From assembly GCA_944381515.1 (NCBI GenBank), contig CALWLM010000015.1:1-38522 (forward strand): 38,522 nucleotides of DNA. The letters are read 5' to 3'. The notes under the pieces were generated by a model. That model ran no database searches and was not told where the DNA came from. It was given only the letters and a program-made list of their open reading frames with translations. Of the stretch, positions 20,289 through 28,685 are shown one piece after another. Made by a program: the position numbers and the translations under genes. This DNA is from an uncultured Lachnospiraceae bacterium. GTDB lineage: Bacteria > Bacillota > Clostridia > Lachnospirales > Lachnospiraceae. Numbering within the stretch: position 1 is the first letter of the stretch; each line of letters begins with the position of its first letter.

Positions 20289-21211
20289 TGGATTTTGAGA
20301 GAGAGCTGTGTGGGCTGGCTGGAGACCGGGTCAAGAAGGATGAACCTCTCAGCCGGCATACGACCTTTCGAATTGGAGGACCGGCGGATTATTTTGTGAC
20401 GCCGGAGAGCGAGGATGAGCTGGCGGCAGTGGTTGCTTTGTGCCGCCGCTTTGAGATACCGTTTTTTTTGCTGGGCAACGGCAGCGATCTGCTGTGTGCT
20501 GATGACGGATATCGGGGCGTGGCTGTAAATACCACGGCCTGTTTAAACAGCGTCCGCACAGAGGGCTTTCACGTCTTTGCCGGGGCAGGGGCTCTGCTGG
20601 GCAGCGTAGCCAGGGAGGCTCTGAGCGCGGGGCTGACCGGCCTGGAGTTTGCCGCAGGGATTCCCGGCAGCGTAGGCGGAGCCATGGTAATGAATGCCGG
20701 GGCCTATGGCGGAGAAATGGGACAGGTAGTAGAGTGGGTCCGCGTTCTGACGCCCCATGGAGAGGTGCGGACTGTACCTGTCGGCGAGATGAATTTTGCT
20801 TACCGCCACAGCGCGGTTCATAAAAATGGATGGATTGTATTGGCAGCCTGCTTTGGCCTGCAGCCGGGAGAACCGGAACAGATTCGTGGGCGGATGGATG
20901 AGCTGGCAGCCAAAAGAAGGGAGAAACAGCCCCTGGAGTATCCCAGCGCCGGGAGCACTTTCAAAAGACCGGAGGGCTATTATGCAGCCCGTCTGATCGA
21001 GGAGGCGGGCCTGAAGGGATGCAGCGTGGGCGGAGCCTGTGTATCGGAAAAACATGCCGGCTTTGTGATCAACCGGGAGGAGGCCTCGGCCGCCGATGTT
21101 CTGGAACTCTGCCGGATTATCAAAGAGCGGGTAAAGGAATATGCCGGTGTGGAGCTGGAAATGGAAGTAGAGATCATAGGAGGCGGCGAATGTCATTTTC
21201 CTCCGATGTAA
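20285..21211 (+). CDS. murB: UDP-N-acetylenolpyruvoylglucosamine reductase
   Basis: MurB is the FAD enzyme that completes UDP-MurNAc in peptidoglycan synthesis. The 308 residues carry HTTFRIGGPADYF, the FAD-binding GNGSDLL and IPGSVGGAMVMNAGAYGGE. The catalytic serine lies in PSAGSTFKRP and the late glutamate in SEKHAGFVIN. The form lacks the extra loops of the E. coli type and fits the Firmicute type. The start ATG overlaps the hprK stop (ATGATG, second ATG also possible). The gene overlaps whiA by 22 nt, so the cluster is tightly coupled. Confidence 0.96.
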   Translation: MMDFERELCGLAGDRVKKDEPLSRHTTFRIGGPADYFVTPESEDELAAVVALCRRFEIPFFLLGNGSDLLCADDGYRGVAVNTTACLNSVRTEGFHVFAGAGALLGSVAREALSAGLTGLEFAAGIPGSVGGAMVMNAGAYGGEMGQVVEWVRVLTPHGEVRTVPVGEMNFAYRHSAVHKNGWIVLAACFGLQPGEPEQIRGRMDELAAKRREKQPLEYPSAGSTFKRPEGYYAARLIEEAGLKGCSVGGACVSEKHAGFVINREEASAADVLELCRIIKERVKEYAGVELEMEVEIIGGGECHFPPM

Positions 21212-22146
21212 AGGCCGAGCTGGCAGAGGCCTACAGCAGTGCGCGCCACTGTCAGATTGCTGAGATAGCTGCCATGCTGAGCATGGACGGGCAGATTTTT
21301 GAGGATATAAGAGGCGGCCGGACCGTTGTTTTGCGCACGGAAAATCTGGCAGTCGCCAGAAAGTACTTTACTTTGCTGAAAAAAACCTTTAATATAGAAG
21401 CGGATATTTTAATTCGCCGCAGTGTTGTTCAGCAAAAGAGCCGGAGCTATCACTTGTATGTAACGGGAGCGGATGATGCGGACCGTATCATCAACGCAGC
21501 CAGAATGAGACCCCTGGGGGAACCGGGGCAATGGATTCCCGGCCGGCTGATTCTGCAAAATGATTGCTGCCGCAGGGCTTTCCTGCGGGGGGCATATCTT
21601 GCAGCGGGGTCCATGAGCAACCCGGAGAAGGGATATCATTTTGAGATCGCCTGTGCCGTAAAGGAGAAGGCAGAGCAGTTAGGCGAGGTATTGTCCACCT
21701 TTGGAATCGAGGGCAGAATCATTCTGCGCAAGAAGTATCATGTCCTCTATGTTAAGGAGGGGGACCAGATCGCCGACATTCTCAATTTGATTTCAGCTCA
21801 TGTCGCGCTGATGAAGCTGGAAAATATCCGAATATTAAAGGAAATGCGGGAAACGGTAAACCGGCAGGTCAATTGTGAGACTGCCAACCTGGAAAAAACG
21901 ACTTCAGCTGCCTACGGACAGATCAATGATATTTTGCTGATCCAGAAGAAGATGGGCCTGGACAGTCTCCCTGAGCTTTTGCGGGAGACGGCCGAAGCGC
22001 GTCTGAACTGGCCGGATGTGTCCTTAAAAGAATTGGGGAGCCTCTTGGACCCACCGGTGGGCAAGTCCGGAGTCAATCATCGTCTGCGCAGACTGAAGGA
22101 GCTAGCAGACAGCTTACGAGTGAACGAGGAGGATGTATCATGTTGA
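21190..22146 (+). CDS. whiA: WhiA family DNA-binding protein
   Basis: WhiA combines a homing-endonuclease-like N-terminal domain without nuclease activity and a C-terminal helix-turn-helix. It affects cell division and chromosome segregation in Firmicutes. The 318 residues begin MSFSSDVKAELAE. The middle shows RRAFLRGAYLAAGSMSNPEKGYHFE, and the C-terminus has PDVSLKELGSLLDPPVGKSG with NHRLRRL as the DNA-binding helix region. The ATG at 21190 is selected because AGGAGG lies just before it and it matches the family N-terminus. In many Firmicutes rapZ (yvcJ) and yvcK lie between murB and whiA; here they are absent. Confidence 0.95.
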   Translation: MSFSSDVKAELAEAYSSARHCQIAEIAAMLSMDGQIFEDIRGGRTVVLRTENLAVARKYFTLLKKTFNIEADILIRRSVVQQKSRSYHLYVTGADDADRIINAARMRPLGEPGQWIPGRLILQNDCCRRAFLRGAYLAAGSMSNPEKGYHFEIACAVKEKAEQLGEVLSTFGIEGRIILRKKYHVLYVKEGDQIADILNLISAHVALMKLENIRILKEMRETVNRQVNCETANLEKTTSAAYGQINDILLIQKKMGLDSLPELLRETAEARLNWPDVSLKELGSLLDPPVGKSGVNHRLRRLKELADSLRVNEEDVSC

Positions 22147-22397
22147 CAAAAAACATCACAGTGGAGCTTCCGACAGACCACGAATCCAGACCGGTGGCGC
22201 TTTTGGTACAGGTAGCGAGCCAGTATGAGAGCGTAATTCATATGGAAAGCGGTTCTGTCCGTGCCAATGCCAAGAGCATTATGGGGATGATGGCCTTTGG
22301 CCTGAAGCGAGGCATGGAGGTTCGGGTGACAGTGGACGGAAAAGATGAGGCAGATGCTATGGCTGCAATAGAAAAACAGCTGGGTCGTGCCTGTTGA
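22140..22397 (+). CDS. Crh-like HPr paralogue without the PTS histidine
   Basis: The 85-residue protein has an HPr fold by sequence but shows Glu15 (HESRP) where HPr has the phosphorylated His15. The regulatory serine is kept in NAKSIMGMM as Ser46. It therefore cannot relay PTS phosphate in the usual way but could be phosphorylated by HPr kinase. This is the pattern of Bacillus Crh, a partner of CcpA in catabolite control, which in Bacillus is likewise encoded directly after whiA. The ATG overlaps the whiA stop by 7 nt and a strong terminator follows. A histidine at position 14 is present; I consider phosphotransfer through it unlikely. Whether this clade was named Crh or only HPr family cannot be decided here. 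Confidence 0.88.
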   Translation: MLTKNITVELPTDHESRPVALLVQVASQYESVIHMESGSVRANAKSIMGMMAFGLKRGMEVRVTVDGKDEADAMAAIEKQLGRAC

Positions 22398-22416
22398 TAG
22401 AGGCATCACAGGAAAG

Positions 22417-22448
22417 CAGCGCTGCGGTTTTATGGCAGCGCTGTTTTT
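22417..22448 (+). terminator. Intrinsic terminator after the crh-like gene
   Basis: CAGCGCTGC (22417-22425) pairs perfectly with GCAGCGCTG (22435-22443), followed by TTTTT. It closes the hprK cluster. Confidence 0.9.
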
Positions 22449-22470
22449 AGTTGAAAAAGGAGGTATATCC

Positions 22471-23034
22471 ATGGAATGTCAAACCAATCCGAAGAAGAAA
22501 TTCAGATATCAGGCCGGGCTGTGGGGCCTGTTTTTGGGAAACTTGCTGCTGTTTGCAGCAGGCTGCGTCTCCATGGTTCTGGGATTTATCCCGGAATCGG
22601 TGCGAGGTTTCATGGCCATTGTGCTGGTGGTCCTTGTGGTCTGTTTCCTGCCTACCTTCCTGCTTTTAGTGCGGGGACTTGGACTGTCCGGCACACAGAG
22701 GGTCTTTCTGACCGACGGAACTCTTTTGTATATGAGCTGGGACGCCGATCGGGGCGAGGGCGGAGCCAGGCACAGGTTTTGCCGCATCTTTAAGGTTACG
22801 GATTACCAGGTAAAGAGAAATTCCATCGATATCAAGGCTTATGTCTGGTATGCTGAAAAGATCATGGTCCGGGACAGCCTGCCGGTGACGGACGGACAGC
22901 TGGGAGACATATCGGATATCTTTGCCGATGCCGAGCGGTGCCAGCGGGAGTTTTCCATCTGCCGCACGCTGGACCATGAGGAAGAGATTCTTGCCATGCT
23001 GGAGAGCCGCAGGCAGACGGCGGCGCAGCTGTAG
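22471..23034 (+). CDS. Hypothetical protein with two transmembrane helices
   Basis: I do not recognise the family. The 187-residue product has two adjacent hydrophobic segments (about 16-38 and 44-66), joined by a short loop. A soluble C-terminal region of about 115 residues with mixed beta-type sequence (FLTDGTLLYMSWDAD, IKAYVWYAEKIMV) follows. It could be a small PH-like or YcxB-like membrane protein, but that is only an impression of the pattern. The start ATG is well supported by AAAGGAGGT 8 nt upstream, directly after the terminator of the preceding cluster. Transcription may depend on read-through, as I see no clear promoter. It converges with the lipoprotein gene on the other strand. 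Confidence 0.75.
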   Translation: MECQTNPKKKFRYQAGLWGLFLGNLLLFAAGCVSMVLGFIPESVRGFMAIVLVVLVVCFLPTFLLLVRGLGLSGTQRVFLTDGTLLYMSWDADRGEGGARHRFCRIFKVTDYQVKRNSIDIKAYVWYAEKIMVRDSLPVTDGQLGDISDIFADAERCQREFSICRTLDHEEEILAMLESRRQTAAQL

Positions 23035-23087
23035 ACCCGGCAGGGAAAATGCGCCGGGGCTGCAAGGGGGAAGACCATGGGAGTGGC

Positions 23088-24086
23088 TTATTTACCGGCG
23101 GCTTTTTCGGCGTACTGGGTGGTTACCAGCTTATCATAGGGGACCCGTTCGGCAAGCTCTCCGGCCTCCTCCAGAATGCTCTGAAGCAGATCGAAGCTGC
23201 TCTCCTCAAAAACGGTGTCGTTTTTCCAGGTGTCCTGAGCAAGGTAACGTTCGACAATTACAGCAATGGTAGCCTCATCGGTTTCCGGAAACTGAGGGGC
23301 GATGACGGAGGCAATTTCCTGGGCGGTATGGCTGTTTACATAGTCCATGCCCTTCTGGATAGCGTTGGTAAAGCCCTGGATGATGTCGGGATGGCTCTCC
23401 ATGTAGCTTTTTTGGGCGCTGTAGGCGGTATAAGGAACATAGCCGCTGGCTTCTCCCAGAGAGGCGACCACATAGCCGCTGCCCTCCTGCTCCAGCAAAG
23501 TAGCGTAGGGCTCGAATTCCACGGTAAAGTCGGCATCACTGCCGGGGAAAGCCGCTGCGGTCAGTCCAAAGGAAATGCTCTGATCGATGGTCAGATCTGC
23601 AGCCGGGTCCAGGCCGTTTTTCTTCAGTATATACTCGAATACCATTTGGGGCATTCCGCCTTTGCGTCCTCCCAGCACCAGAGACCCGGCCAGATCCGAC
23701 CAGTCAAAGTTTTCTATCGGCTGGCGGGATACCAGGAAATTGCCGGCCCGCTGGGTAAGCTGGGAAAAGTTGATTACATAGTCCTCGGCCCCTTCGGCGT
23801 ATACGTAGATACTGGCCTCGGAGCCCATGAAGCCGATCTGAGCGTCGCCGGAGATCAGAGAGGTCATGACCTTGTCGGCACCCCCGCTGTTTACCACCGT
23901 GAGATCAATGCCTTCCTCTTCAAAGTAGCCAAGTTCGATGGCGGCATACTGAGGGGCGTAGAAGATGGAATGAGCTACTTCGCTGAGGGTCACGGGAGTC
24001 AGGTCGCTCTGTGCGCCGCTGCATCCTGAGAGGGTCAGGGACAGGGCTGTAATCAGGGAGAGAAGCAGAGCTGTAATTTTTTTCAT
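23088..24086 (-). CDS. ABC transporter substrate-binding lipoprotein, NMT1/THI5-like (SsuA/TauA/ThiY type)
   Basis: The 332-residue precursor has a signal peptide with lipobox LTLSGCSG (Cys about 22). A periplasmic-binding fold of the aliphatic sulfonate, taurine or thiamine-precursor type follows, with APQYAAIELGYFEEEGIDL and GDAQIGFMGSEASIYV. Such proteins deliver small organic ligands to a permease. No permease or ATPase gene is adjacent on either side, so it is an orphan here and must work with a transporter elsewhere or have another role. The ligand cannot be inferred. The start is the ATG with GGAGGAC upstream on the minus strand. Confidence 0.88.
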   Translation of the reverse strand: MKKITALLLSLITALSLTLSGCSGAQSDLTPVTLSEVAHSIFYAPQYAAIELGYFEEEGIDLTVVNSGGADKVMTSLISGDAQIGFMGSEASIYVYAEGAEDYVINFSQLTQRAGNFLVSRQPIENFDWSDLAGSLVLGGRKGGMPQMVFEYILKKNGLDPAADLTIDQSISFGLTAAAFPGSDADFTVEFEPYATLLEQEGSGYVVASLGEASGYVPYTAYSAQKSYMESHPDIIQGFTNAIQKGMDYVNSHTAQEIASVIAPQFPETDEATIAVIVERYLAQDTWKNDTVFEESSFDLLQSILEEAGELAERVPYDKLVTTQYAEKAAGK

Positions 24087-24243
24087 AAAGTCCTCCGTTT
24101 TTACATTTCAATACTACATCATATGACAGGGAAAGAAATGAGTGCCGAAAAGGGAAAATTATGCTATGATAATGCCGGAAATAATCCCGAATCGCAATAT
24201 AAATAAATCTGCAAATAAAAAGTCAAGTAAGAAGGAGAAAATC

Positions 24244-24960
24244 ATGAGATACGAAGTTGATACCCATACCCACACCATAGCCAGCGGACATGCCTACAGT
24301 ACCATGGCGGAAATGGCCGCTGCTGCCAAGACGGCCGGGCTTGCCGCTCTGGCGATCACGGAGCATGGTCCTATGCTTCCGGGCAGCTGCCACCGGATTT
24401 ACTTTCACAATTACAAATCTATAGACCGCCATGCTTTTGGTATAGAGCTTCTGCTGGGCTGTGAGATAAATATAGTCAGCTATGACGGGGCTTTGGATCT
24501 GGACAGAAAGAGTCTGGAAAAACTGGACATAGGCATAGCCAGTATCCACGATCACTGCTACAGTATCGGCACAAAGGCACAGAATACCCGCGCCTATTGC
24601 CGCGCCATGGAAAACCCGTATGTGGACATTATTGGACATCCCGATGACGGAAGAGTTCCGGTGGATTTCGAGGAGCTGGTGCGCTGCGCGAAGGATACCG
24701 GCAAGCTTTTGGAGCTGAATAATTCCTCCCTGAGTCCGGCAAATCCCAGGGAAAACGGATATGAGAACATGAAAACAATGCTGGTCTGCTGCGAGAGATA
24801 CGGAGTGATGGTTTCTTTGGGCAGCGATGCTCATTTCTTCGACCGCGTGGGCCGTTTTGACGATGTGCAGGCGATTCTGGACGAGGTACATTTTCCAGAG
24901 GAGCTGATTGCCAATATTTCTGTGGACAGATTAAAGCAGCATCTTCATAAATTTCGCTAA
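24244..24960 (+). CDS. PHP-family phosphatase/hydrolase (YcdX-like)
   Basis: The 238-residue protein is a complete PHP domain, a TIM-like barrel with a three-metal site. Metal-binding motifs in order are DTHTHT (residues 6-11), TEHGP, the Glu in LGCEIN, DHC, GHPD near 140 and GSDAHF near 200. Close relatives such as E. coli YcdX hydrolyse phosphomonoesters, so a phosphatase role is likely but the substrate is unknown. AGAAGGAG lies 6 nt before the ATG. A TATGAT (24165-24170) with extended TG is a possible -10 element, but the -35 is weak. An upstream in-frame start exists but lacks a ribosome binding site. Confidence 0.9.
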   Translation: MRYEVDTHTHTIASGHAYSTMAEMAAAAKTAGLAALAITEHGPMLPGSCHRIYFHNYKSIDRHAFGIELLLGCEINIVSYDGALDLDRKSLEKLDIGIASIHDHCYSIGTKAQNTRAYCRAMENPYVDIIGHPDDGRVPVDFEELVRCAKDTGKLLELNNSSLSPANPRENGYENMKTMLVCCERYGVMVSLGSDAHFFDRVGRFDDVQAILDEVHFPEELIANISVDRLKQHLHKFR

Positions 24961-24966
24961 AACCAC

Positions 24967-24995
24967 TGGACTTTTAAACTTTAACATGTTAAAAT
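24967..24995 (+). promoter_or_regulatory. Promoter and palindromic operator of the YerC-like gene
   Basis: TGGACT (24967-24972) and TAAAAT (24990-24995) are 17 nt apart with an extended -10 TG. The perfect 14-bp palindrome TTTAACATGTTAAA (24980-24993) covers the spacer and -10, so a bound regulator would block transcription. Confidence 0.65.
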
Positions 24996-25040
24996 AGCGA
25001 CGGAATGAATTGATGAAGATTATTACCACAGGAGGATAAA

Positions 25041-25331
25041 ATGAATAAAAAAATAAAAACAGAGGCGGTGGACCATCTGTTTCAGGCAGTCCTGGCGCTT
25101 AAATCTATTGATGAATGCTATGCCTTTTTCGAGGATGTATGTACGGTTAACGAGCTGCTGTCCTTATCGCAGCGCTATGAAGTGGCCAAGATGCTGCGGG
25201 AGAAAAAAACCTATCTGGAAATTGCCGAGCAGACCGGCGCTTCCACGGCCACGATCAGCCGGGTCAATCGTTCTCTGAATTACGGAAACGATGGCTATGA
25301 TATGATATTTGAGCGTTTGGGAGAAGAGTAA
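25041..25331 (+). CDS. YerC/YecD family TrpR-related regulator
   Basis: The 96-residue protein matches the TrpR-like YerC group. It has an all-helical dimer core with a helix-turn-helix at about 55-80 (TYLEIAEQTGASTATISRVNR) and the family tail NYGNDGYDMIFERL. TrpR itself binds tryptophan, but the ligand of YerC proteins is not established to my knowledge. AGGAGG lies 6 nt before the ATG. The palindrome over its own promoter suggests autoregulation, a hypothesis from position only. It ends at a strong bidirectional terminator. Confidence 0.9.
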   Translation: MNKKIKTEAVDHLFQAVLALKSIDECYAFFEDVCTVNELLSLSQRYEVAKMLREKKTYLEIAEQTGASTATISRVNRSLNYGNDGYDMIFERLGEE

Positions 25332-25351
25332 GGCTCGCATCTGCGGCAGAA

Positions 25352-25411
25352 AGAGGGTGTCCCAAGGTTATGGATTATGAGAATCCATAGTCTTGGGACA
25401 CCCTCTTATTT
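25352..25411. terminator. Strong two-part hairpin, bidirectional terminator
   Basis: AGAGGGTGTCCCAAG (25352-25366) pairs perfectly with CTTGGGACACCCTCT (25392-25406). An inner stem pairs ATGGATT (25370-25376) with AATCCAT (25382-25388). TATTT follows on the plus strand. It separates the converging YerC-like and DUF1836 genes. Confidence 0.85.
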
Positions 25412-25438
25412 AAATCTTATTCAAATCTCGCAGACAAA

Positions 25439-26089
25439 TCAATCCTTATCCCGGGAGGCTTTCTTGGAAGCCTTTTTTGTGTGGGCCAAGTGAGCATCCA
25501 GCTGAGAGGCAGCCATCTCGTCAATCAGGCATTCGATCATCTGTTTCTTCAGATAGACATCAAAGCCCAGCAGACTGATGAAGGCAAAACGCCGCAGCAG
25601 CTCCCGGTCCTCCTCCGGCGCATCGGTGAAGGTCTGGGAAGCCGTTTCGAAAATACTGGCCGCATTGTTTTGCAGAACCTCCAGCTGACTTTTCTCCAGC
25701 GAGAAGAGCTCCTCGTAGATATCGGTGAGGTTGAGGCCGGAAGAAGAGTTGAAATACTTCTCGTTCAGAGGAGTCATCAGCGTTTTGATGTCTCCGATGG
25801 ACAGCAGGTTTTTATAGTAATAGATAAAAATCAGCATCAAAATATGCTCCCGGGAATATTTCTTTTTTTCGGGCGGGGGCAGAAGCTGGTTCTTGGCATA
25901 GTTGTTGATCATGGTCTTGGTCAGAACCTTGTCCTCAGGATAGCGTTTGGAGTGTTCCAGGTGCTGATCCATAAAGGTAGTGACCTGATCCATATACAGG
26001 TCGATATCCGGGATATCCTCGGGATGAATATAGTCAAGGTTCTTTATATAATCCATCATGAGCTGGAACATTTCTTCATTGCTTTTCAT
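25439..26089 (-). CDS. DUF1836 domain protein
   Basis: The 216-residue, mainly helical protein has the features I associate with the Firmicute family DUF1836, including TKTMINNYAKNQLLPPPEKKKYSREHILML (about 55-85). That stretch reads like a MerR-type helix-turn-helix followed by a helical bundle. The C-terminus is a Lys-rich tail (KKASKKASRDKD). The function is not established. It is transcribed alone, leftward, between comEC's downstream end and the terminator at 25352-25411. A GGTGAT-type ribosome binding site lies before the ATG. Confidence 0.8.
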   Translation of the reverse strand: MKSNEEMFQLMMDYIKNLDYIHPEDIPDIDLYMDQVTTFMDQHLEHSKRYPEDKVLTKTMINNYAKNQLLPPPEKKKYSREHILMLIFIYYYKNLLSIGDIKTLMTPLNEKYFNSSSGLNLTDIYEELFSLEKSQLEVLQNNAASIFETASQTFTDAPEEDRELLRRFAFISLLGFDVYLKKQMIECLIDEMAASQLDAHLAHTKKASKKASRDKD

Positions 26090-26144
26090 TTCATCACCTC
26101 TCTGCTCTATTATATAGTATTAAAAACTAGATGACAAGCAGAAT

Positions 26145-28583
26145 TTATGGAATCATGGCGGTGAGGCGGACGCGTCCATTTTGAATTCGGAGGGTTACAG
26201 CTCCGCAGGCGGCGGTCACAAAAACGGAGATATTCCGGTCGTACAGCCGTTCCAGGGTATCAGGATGGGGATGTCCGTAGCGGTTGCCTGCGCCGCAGGA
26301 GATGACGGCCGCCGCAGGCTGAATCTGGTCTAGCAGTGCGGCCCCGGTGGAGGTGGAAGAACCGTGATGTCCCACCTTCAGAATCTGACAGGAGGAGATG
26401 CCGCGGGTCTTCAGCTCCTCTGCAACCAGTGTCTCCCCTTCCTCGCCGCAATCGCCGGTGAAGAGGATACGTATCCCCTGATATTCCAGAAGAAGAACCT
26501 GAGAAGCGCTGTTTAGGGAGGTATAGGCGGCAGCCTGAGAGGTTTGAGGCGGGGACGGCGCCAGACAGAGAAGAGAGAGATCCCGCAGAGTGAGGGAGGC
26601 TCCGGCAGAAAAAAGGTACAGAGGAATCTGGTATTTCTCCGCCAGGCTGAGAAATTGCCGGTAGGAGTCTTCGCCGGCGAGATGATCCGGCAGGTCGGGC
26701 AGAATCAGGGTGCCGATATCATAGCCGGCCTCCAAAAAGCCGGTGACTGCATTGGTGTGGTCCTCGTCGGTGTGGGAGATAAAGACATAGTCCAGTCGGC
26801 TGATTCGCTGTGATTCCAAAAAGGGAATCAGCCTTTGAGCTGCGGCGGAAGAAATATCGCTGCTGCCGCCGTCAATCAGGATAGCCGTCCCGTCGGAGGC
26901 CCGTAAAAAAGCGCAGTCGCCCTGTCCCACATCCAAAAAGGTGACGGTCAGACCGGTACGAGGCAGAGGAAGGAGCAGCACCGCCAGAGCGAGAAGACAG
27001 AGAAGAAGAGGTTTGAAACGAAGAGGTTTGAAATGAAGGGGGGTGAGACGAAGGGATCTGAGACAAAGGAGAAGGGCATTATGCCGTCTGAAAAATAAGC
27101 CCCATGAGGAGAGGGGGAGCCGGAAAGAAGGAAATCTGGACCGGAGGCGGCTGAGGGCAGCGATCAGGTCTTGGCCGCGGAGGAGGAGACAGAGAAGAGA
27201 CAGCAGAATATAGTAGGCGGCGATGCGCGCCGGAGAGGGGCGGCCGCCCAGATAGGAGGCCAAAGGGAGAGAAACGGCCAGGGAGCACAGCTTTTCAAAA
27301 ATCCAGAGGACTATGCGGCTGGGAATGAGTAAGAGGCTTCCCAGAGGCAGACTCACGAAAGACGCCAAAAGAGCGGCGGCAGCGCAGATAAATAAAGGAG
27401 CGGCAAGAGGGAGAACAACCAGATTGAGAAAGATACTGTAGACCGGATAGCGGAAAAAATGATAGAGAGTCACAGGCAGAAGGGCCAGCTGCAGGCCAAG
27501 ACCAAAGAAAAAAGAATGTAAGATGCTGCGGCTAAACCGGGAGGCGAGGCGGCGAAACCGGAGGAAATAGGACCGGGGCAGAACGTCCTCCAGCTTCTCA
27601 AAGGCGGGGGCGAGACAGTCTGAGAGGCGGGAGGCCTGCGCTGCAAAGGCCGGACAGACCAGGCGGATCGCCAGTACCGCTCCATAGGAGAGCTGAAAGC
27701 CGGCCTGAAAAAGCATGGCGGGAGAGTCTATCAGAAAAAGAATGCCGGAGAGAGACAGAGCCGACAGAGAGTCGTAGCTTCGCTCAAAGAGAAAGGAGGC
27801 CGACAGGCAGACAAACATGACGGCAGCCCTCCCGGCCGACAGGCTTTGGCCGCACAGCTGCCAATATATTAAAGCCAGTATGGCCGCCAGAATTTTCTGA
27901 AGTTTGGGAGGCAGCCCAAAGCGGCGCGCCAGAATCAGACAGATGCTGCCTAGAAGGCTTACATGAAACCCGCTGACGGAGAGGATGTGAAGAATCCCCC
28001 CTTCCTCATATAGAGTCTGTATGCGCTCATCCAGATCCGAGCGGTCGCCCAAAATAAGAGCCCGCAGAATGGAGGCTGCGGCGCCGTCTTCACCGCAGAT
28101 GAGCTCCAGGCGCCGGCCGAGAAATGCCTGGAGGCGAAGAAGGCCCTCGCGGAAGAAATCTGCGCTGTCGTCCGTTACGGTCAGATAATCGGCGGTGACC
28201 TGATAGGAAATCCGGCGGGACTGATTGTATCCATACCAGTTAAAATTGCTGGGATTACGGGCCGGTTCTGTGCCGGAGAGGCGTCCCAGGGCATGGATAC
28301 AGTTGCCCGCCTGTACGGAAGGCAGAGAGGAGGGGCTGCCGCAAAATAAGGTGAGGGACAGACGGCTGCAATAATAGTTTTTGCCCTCATGCAGGAGCCG
28401 ACAGTCTTCGAGGGTCAGAGACAGGCGATCATCCTGCGCTGAACGGGCCGATACCCGGCCGGTCACCTCCACCTGGTATTTTTCGCCCAGGGGGAAAACC
28501 GGATCGGGCCGGTAGGCGGCCGGATTGTACAGAAAGATTACCAGACAGACAAGACAGAAGAGAAAAAGCAGCGGACGTTTCAT
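26145..28583 (-). CDS. comEC: ComEC/Rec2 family DNA-uptake channel protein with metallo-beta-lactamase domain
   Basis: ComEC carries single-stranded DNA through the membrane in competent cells. The 812-residue protein has an N-terminal helix (about 1-20) and a DUF4131/OB-like region (about 30-150). The multi-helix competence core follows, with GILHILSVSGFHVSLLG and LSAGRAAVMF. From about 570 comes a metallo-beta-lactamase domain with FLDVGQGDCAFL, the metal motif SHTDEDH and GHHGSS. All three regions are present, so the gene looks intact. The start is the ATG with AAAGGAG upstream; the open frame continues 117 codons further into the divergent spoIIP, but that part is an artefact. The region is unusually rich in Leu and Arg codons with purine-rich antisense. 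Confidence 0.93.
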   Translation of the reverse strand: MKRPLLFLFCLVCLVIFLYNPAAYRPDPVFPLGEKYQVEVTGRVSARSAQDDRLSLTLEDCRLLHEGKNYYCSRLSLTLFCGSPSSLPSVQAGNCIHALGRLSGTEPARNPSNFNWYGYNQSRRISYQVTADYLTVTDDSADFFREGLLRLQAFLGRRLELICGEDGAAASILRALILGDRSDLDERIQTLYEEGGILHILSVSGFHVSLLGSICLILARRFGLPPKLQKILAAILALIYWQLCGQSLSAGRAAVMFVCLSASFLFERSYDSLSALSLSGILFLIDSPAMLFQAGFQLSYGAVLAIRLVCPAFAAQASRLSDCLAPAFEKLEDVLPRSYFLRFRRLASRFSRSILHSFFFGLGLQLALLPVTLYHFFRYPVYSIFLNLVVLPLAAPLFICAAAALLASFVSLPLGSLLLIPSRIVLWIFEKLCSLAVSLPLASYLGGRPSPARIAAYYILLSLLCLLLRGQDLIAALSRLRSRFPSFRLPLSSWGLFFRRHNALLLCLRSLRLTPLHFKPLRFKPLLLCLLALAVLLLPLPRTGLTVTFLDVGQGDCAFLRASDGTAILIDGGSSDISSAAAQRLIPFLESQRISRLDYVFISHTDEDHTNAVTGFLEAGYDIGTLILPDLPDHLAGEDSYRQFLSLAEKYQIPLYLFSAGASLTLRDLSLLCLAPSPPQTSQAAAYTSLNSASQVLLLEYQGIRILFTGDCGEEGETLVAEELKTRGISSCQILKVGHHGSSTSTGAALLDQIQPAAAVISCGAGNRYGHPHPDTLERLYDRNISVFVTAACGAVTLRIQNGRVRLTAMIP

Positions 28584-28685
28584 AGAGTCTCCTTTGGCGC
28601 AATGGCATAAAGCGGAGGAAGAAAAACATATAGTGTAAGAGCAGGCAAGAAGACAAGGGAAAAGAAAGGCGGGGAGGCGCACAGG

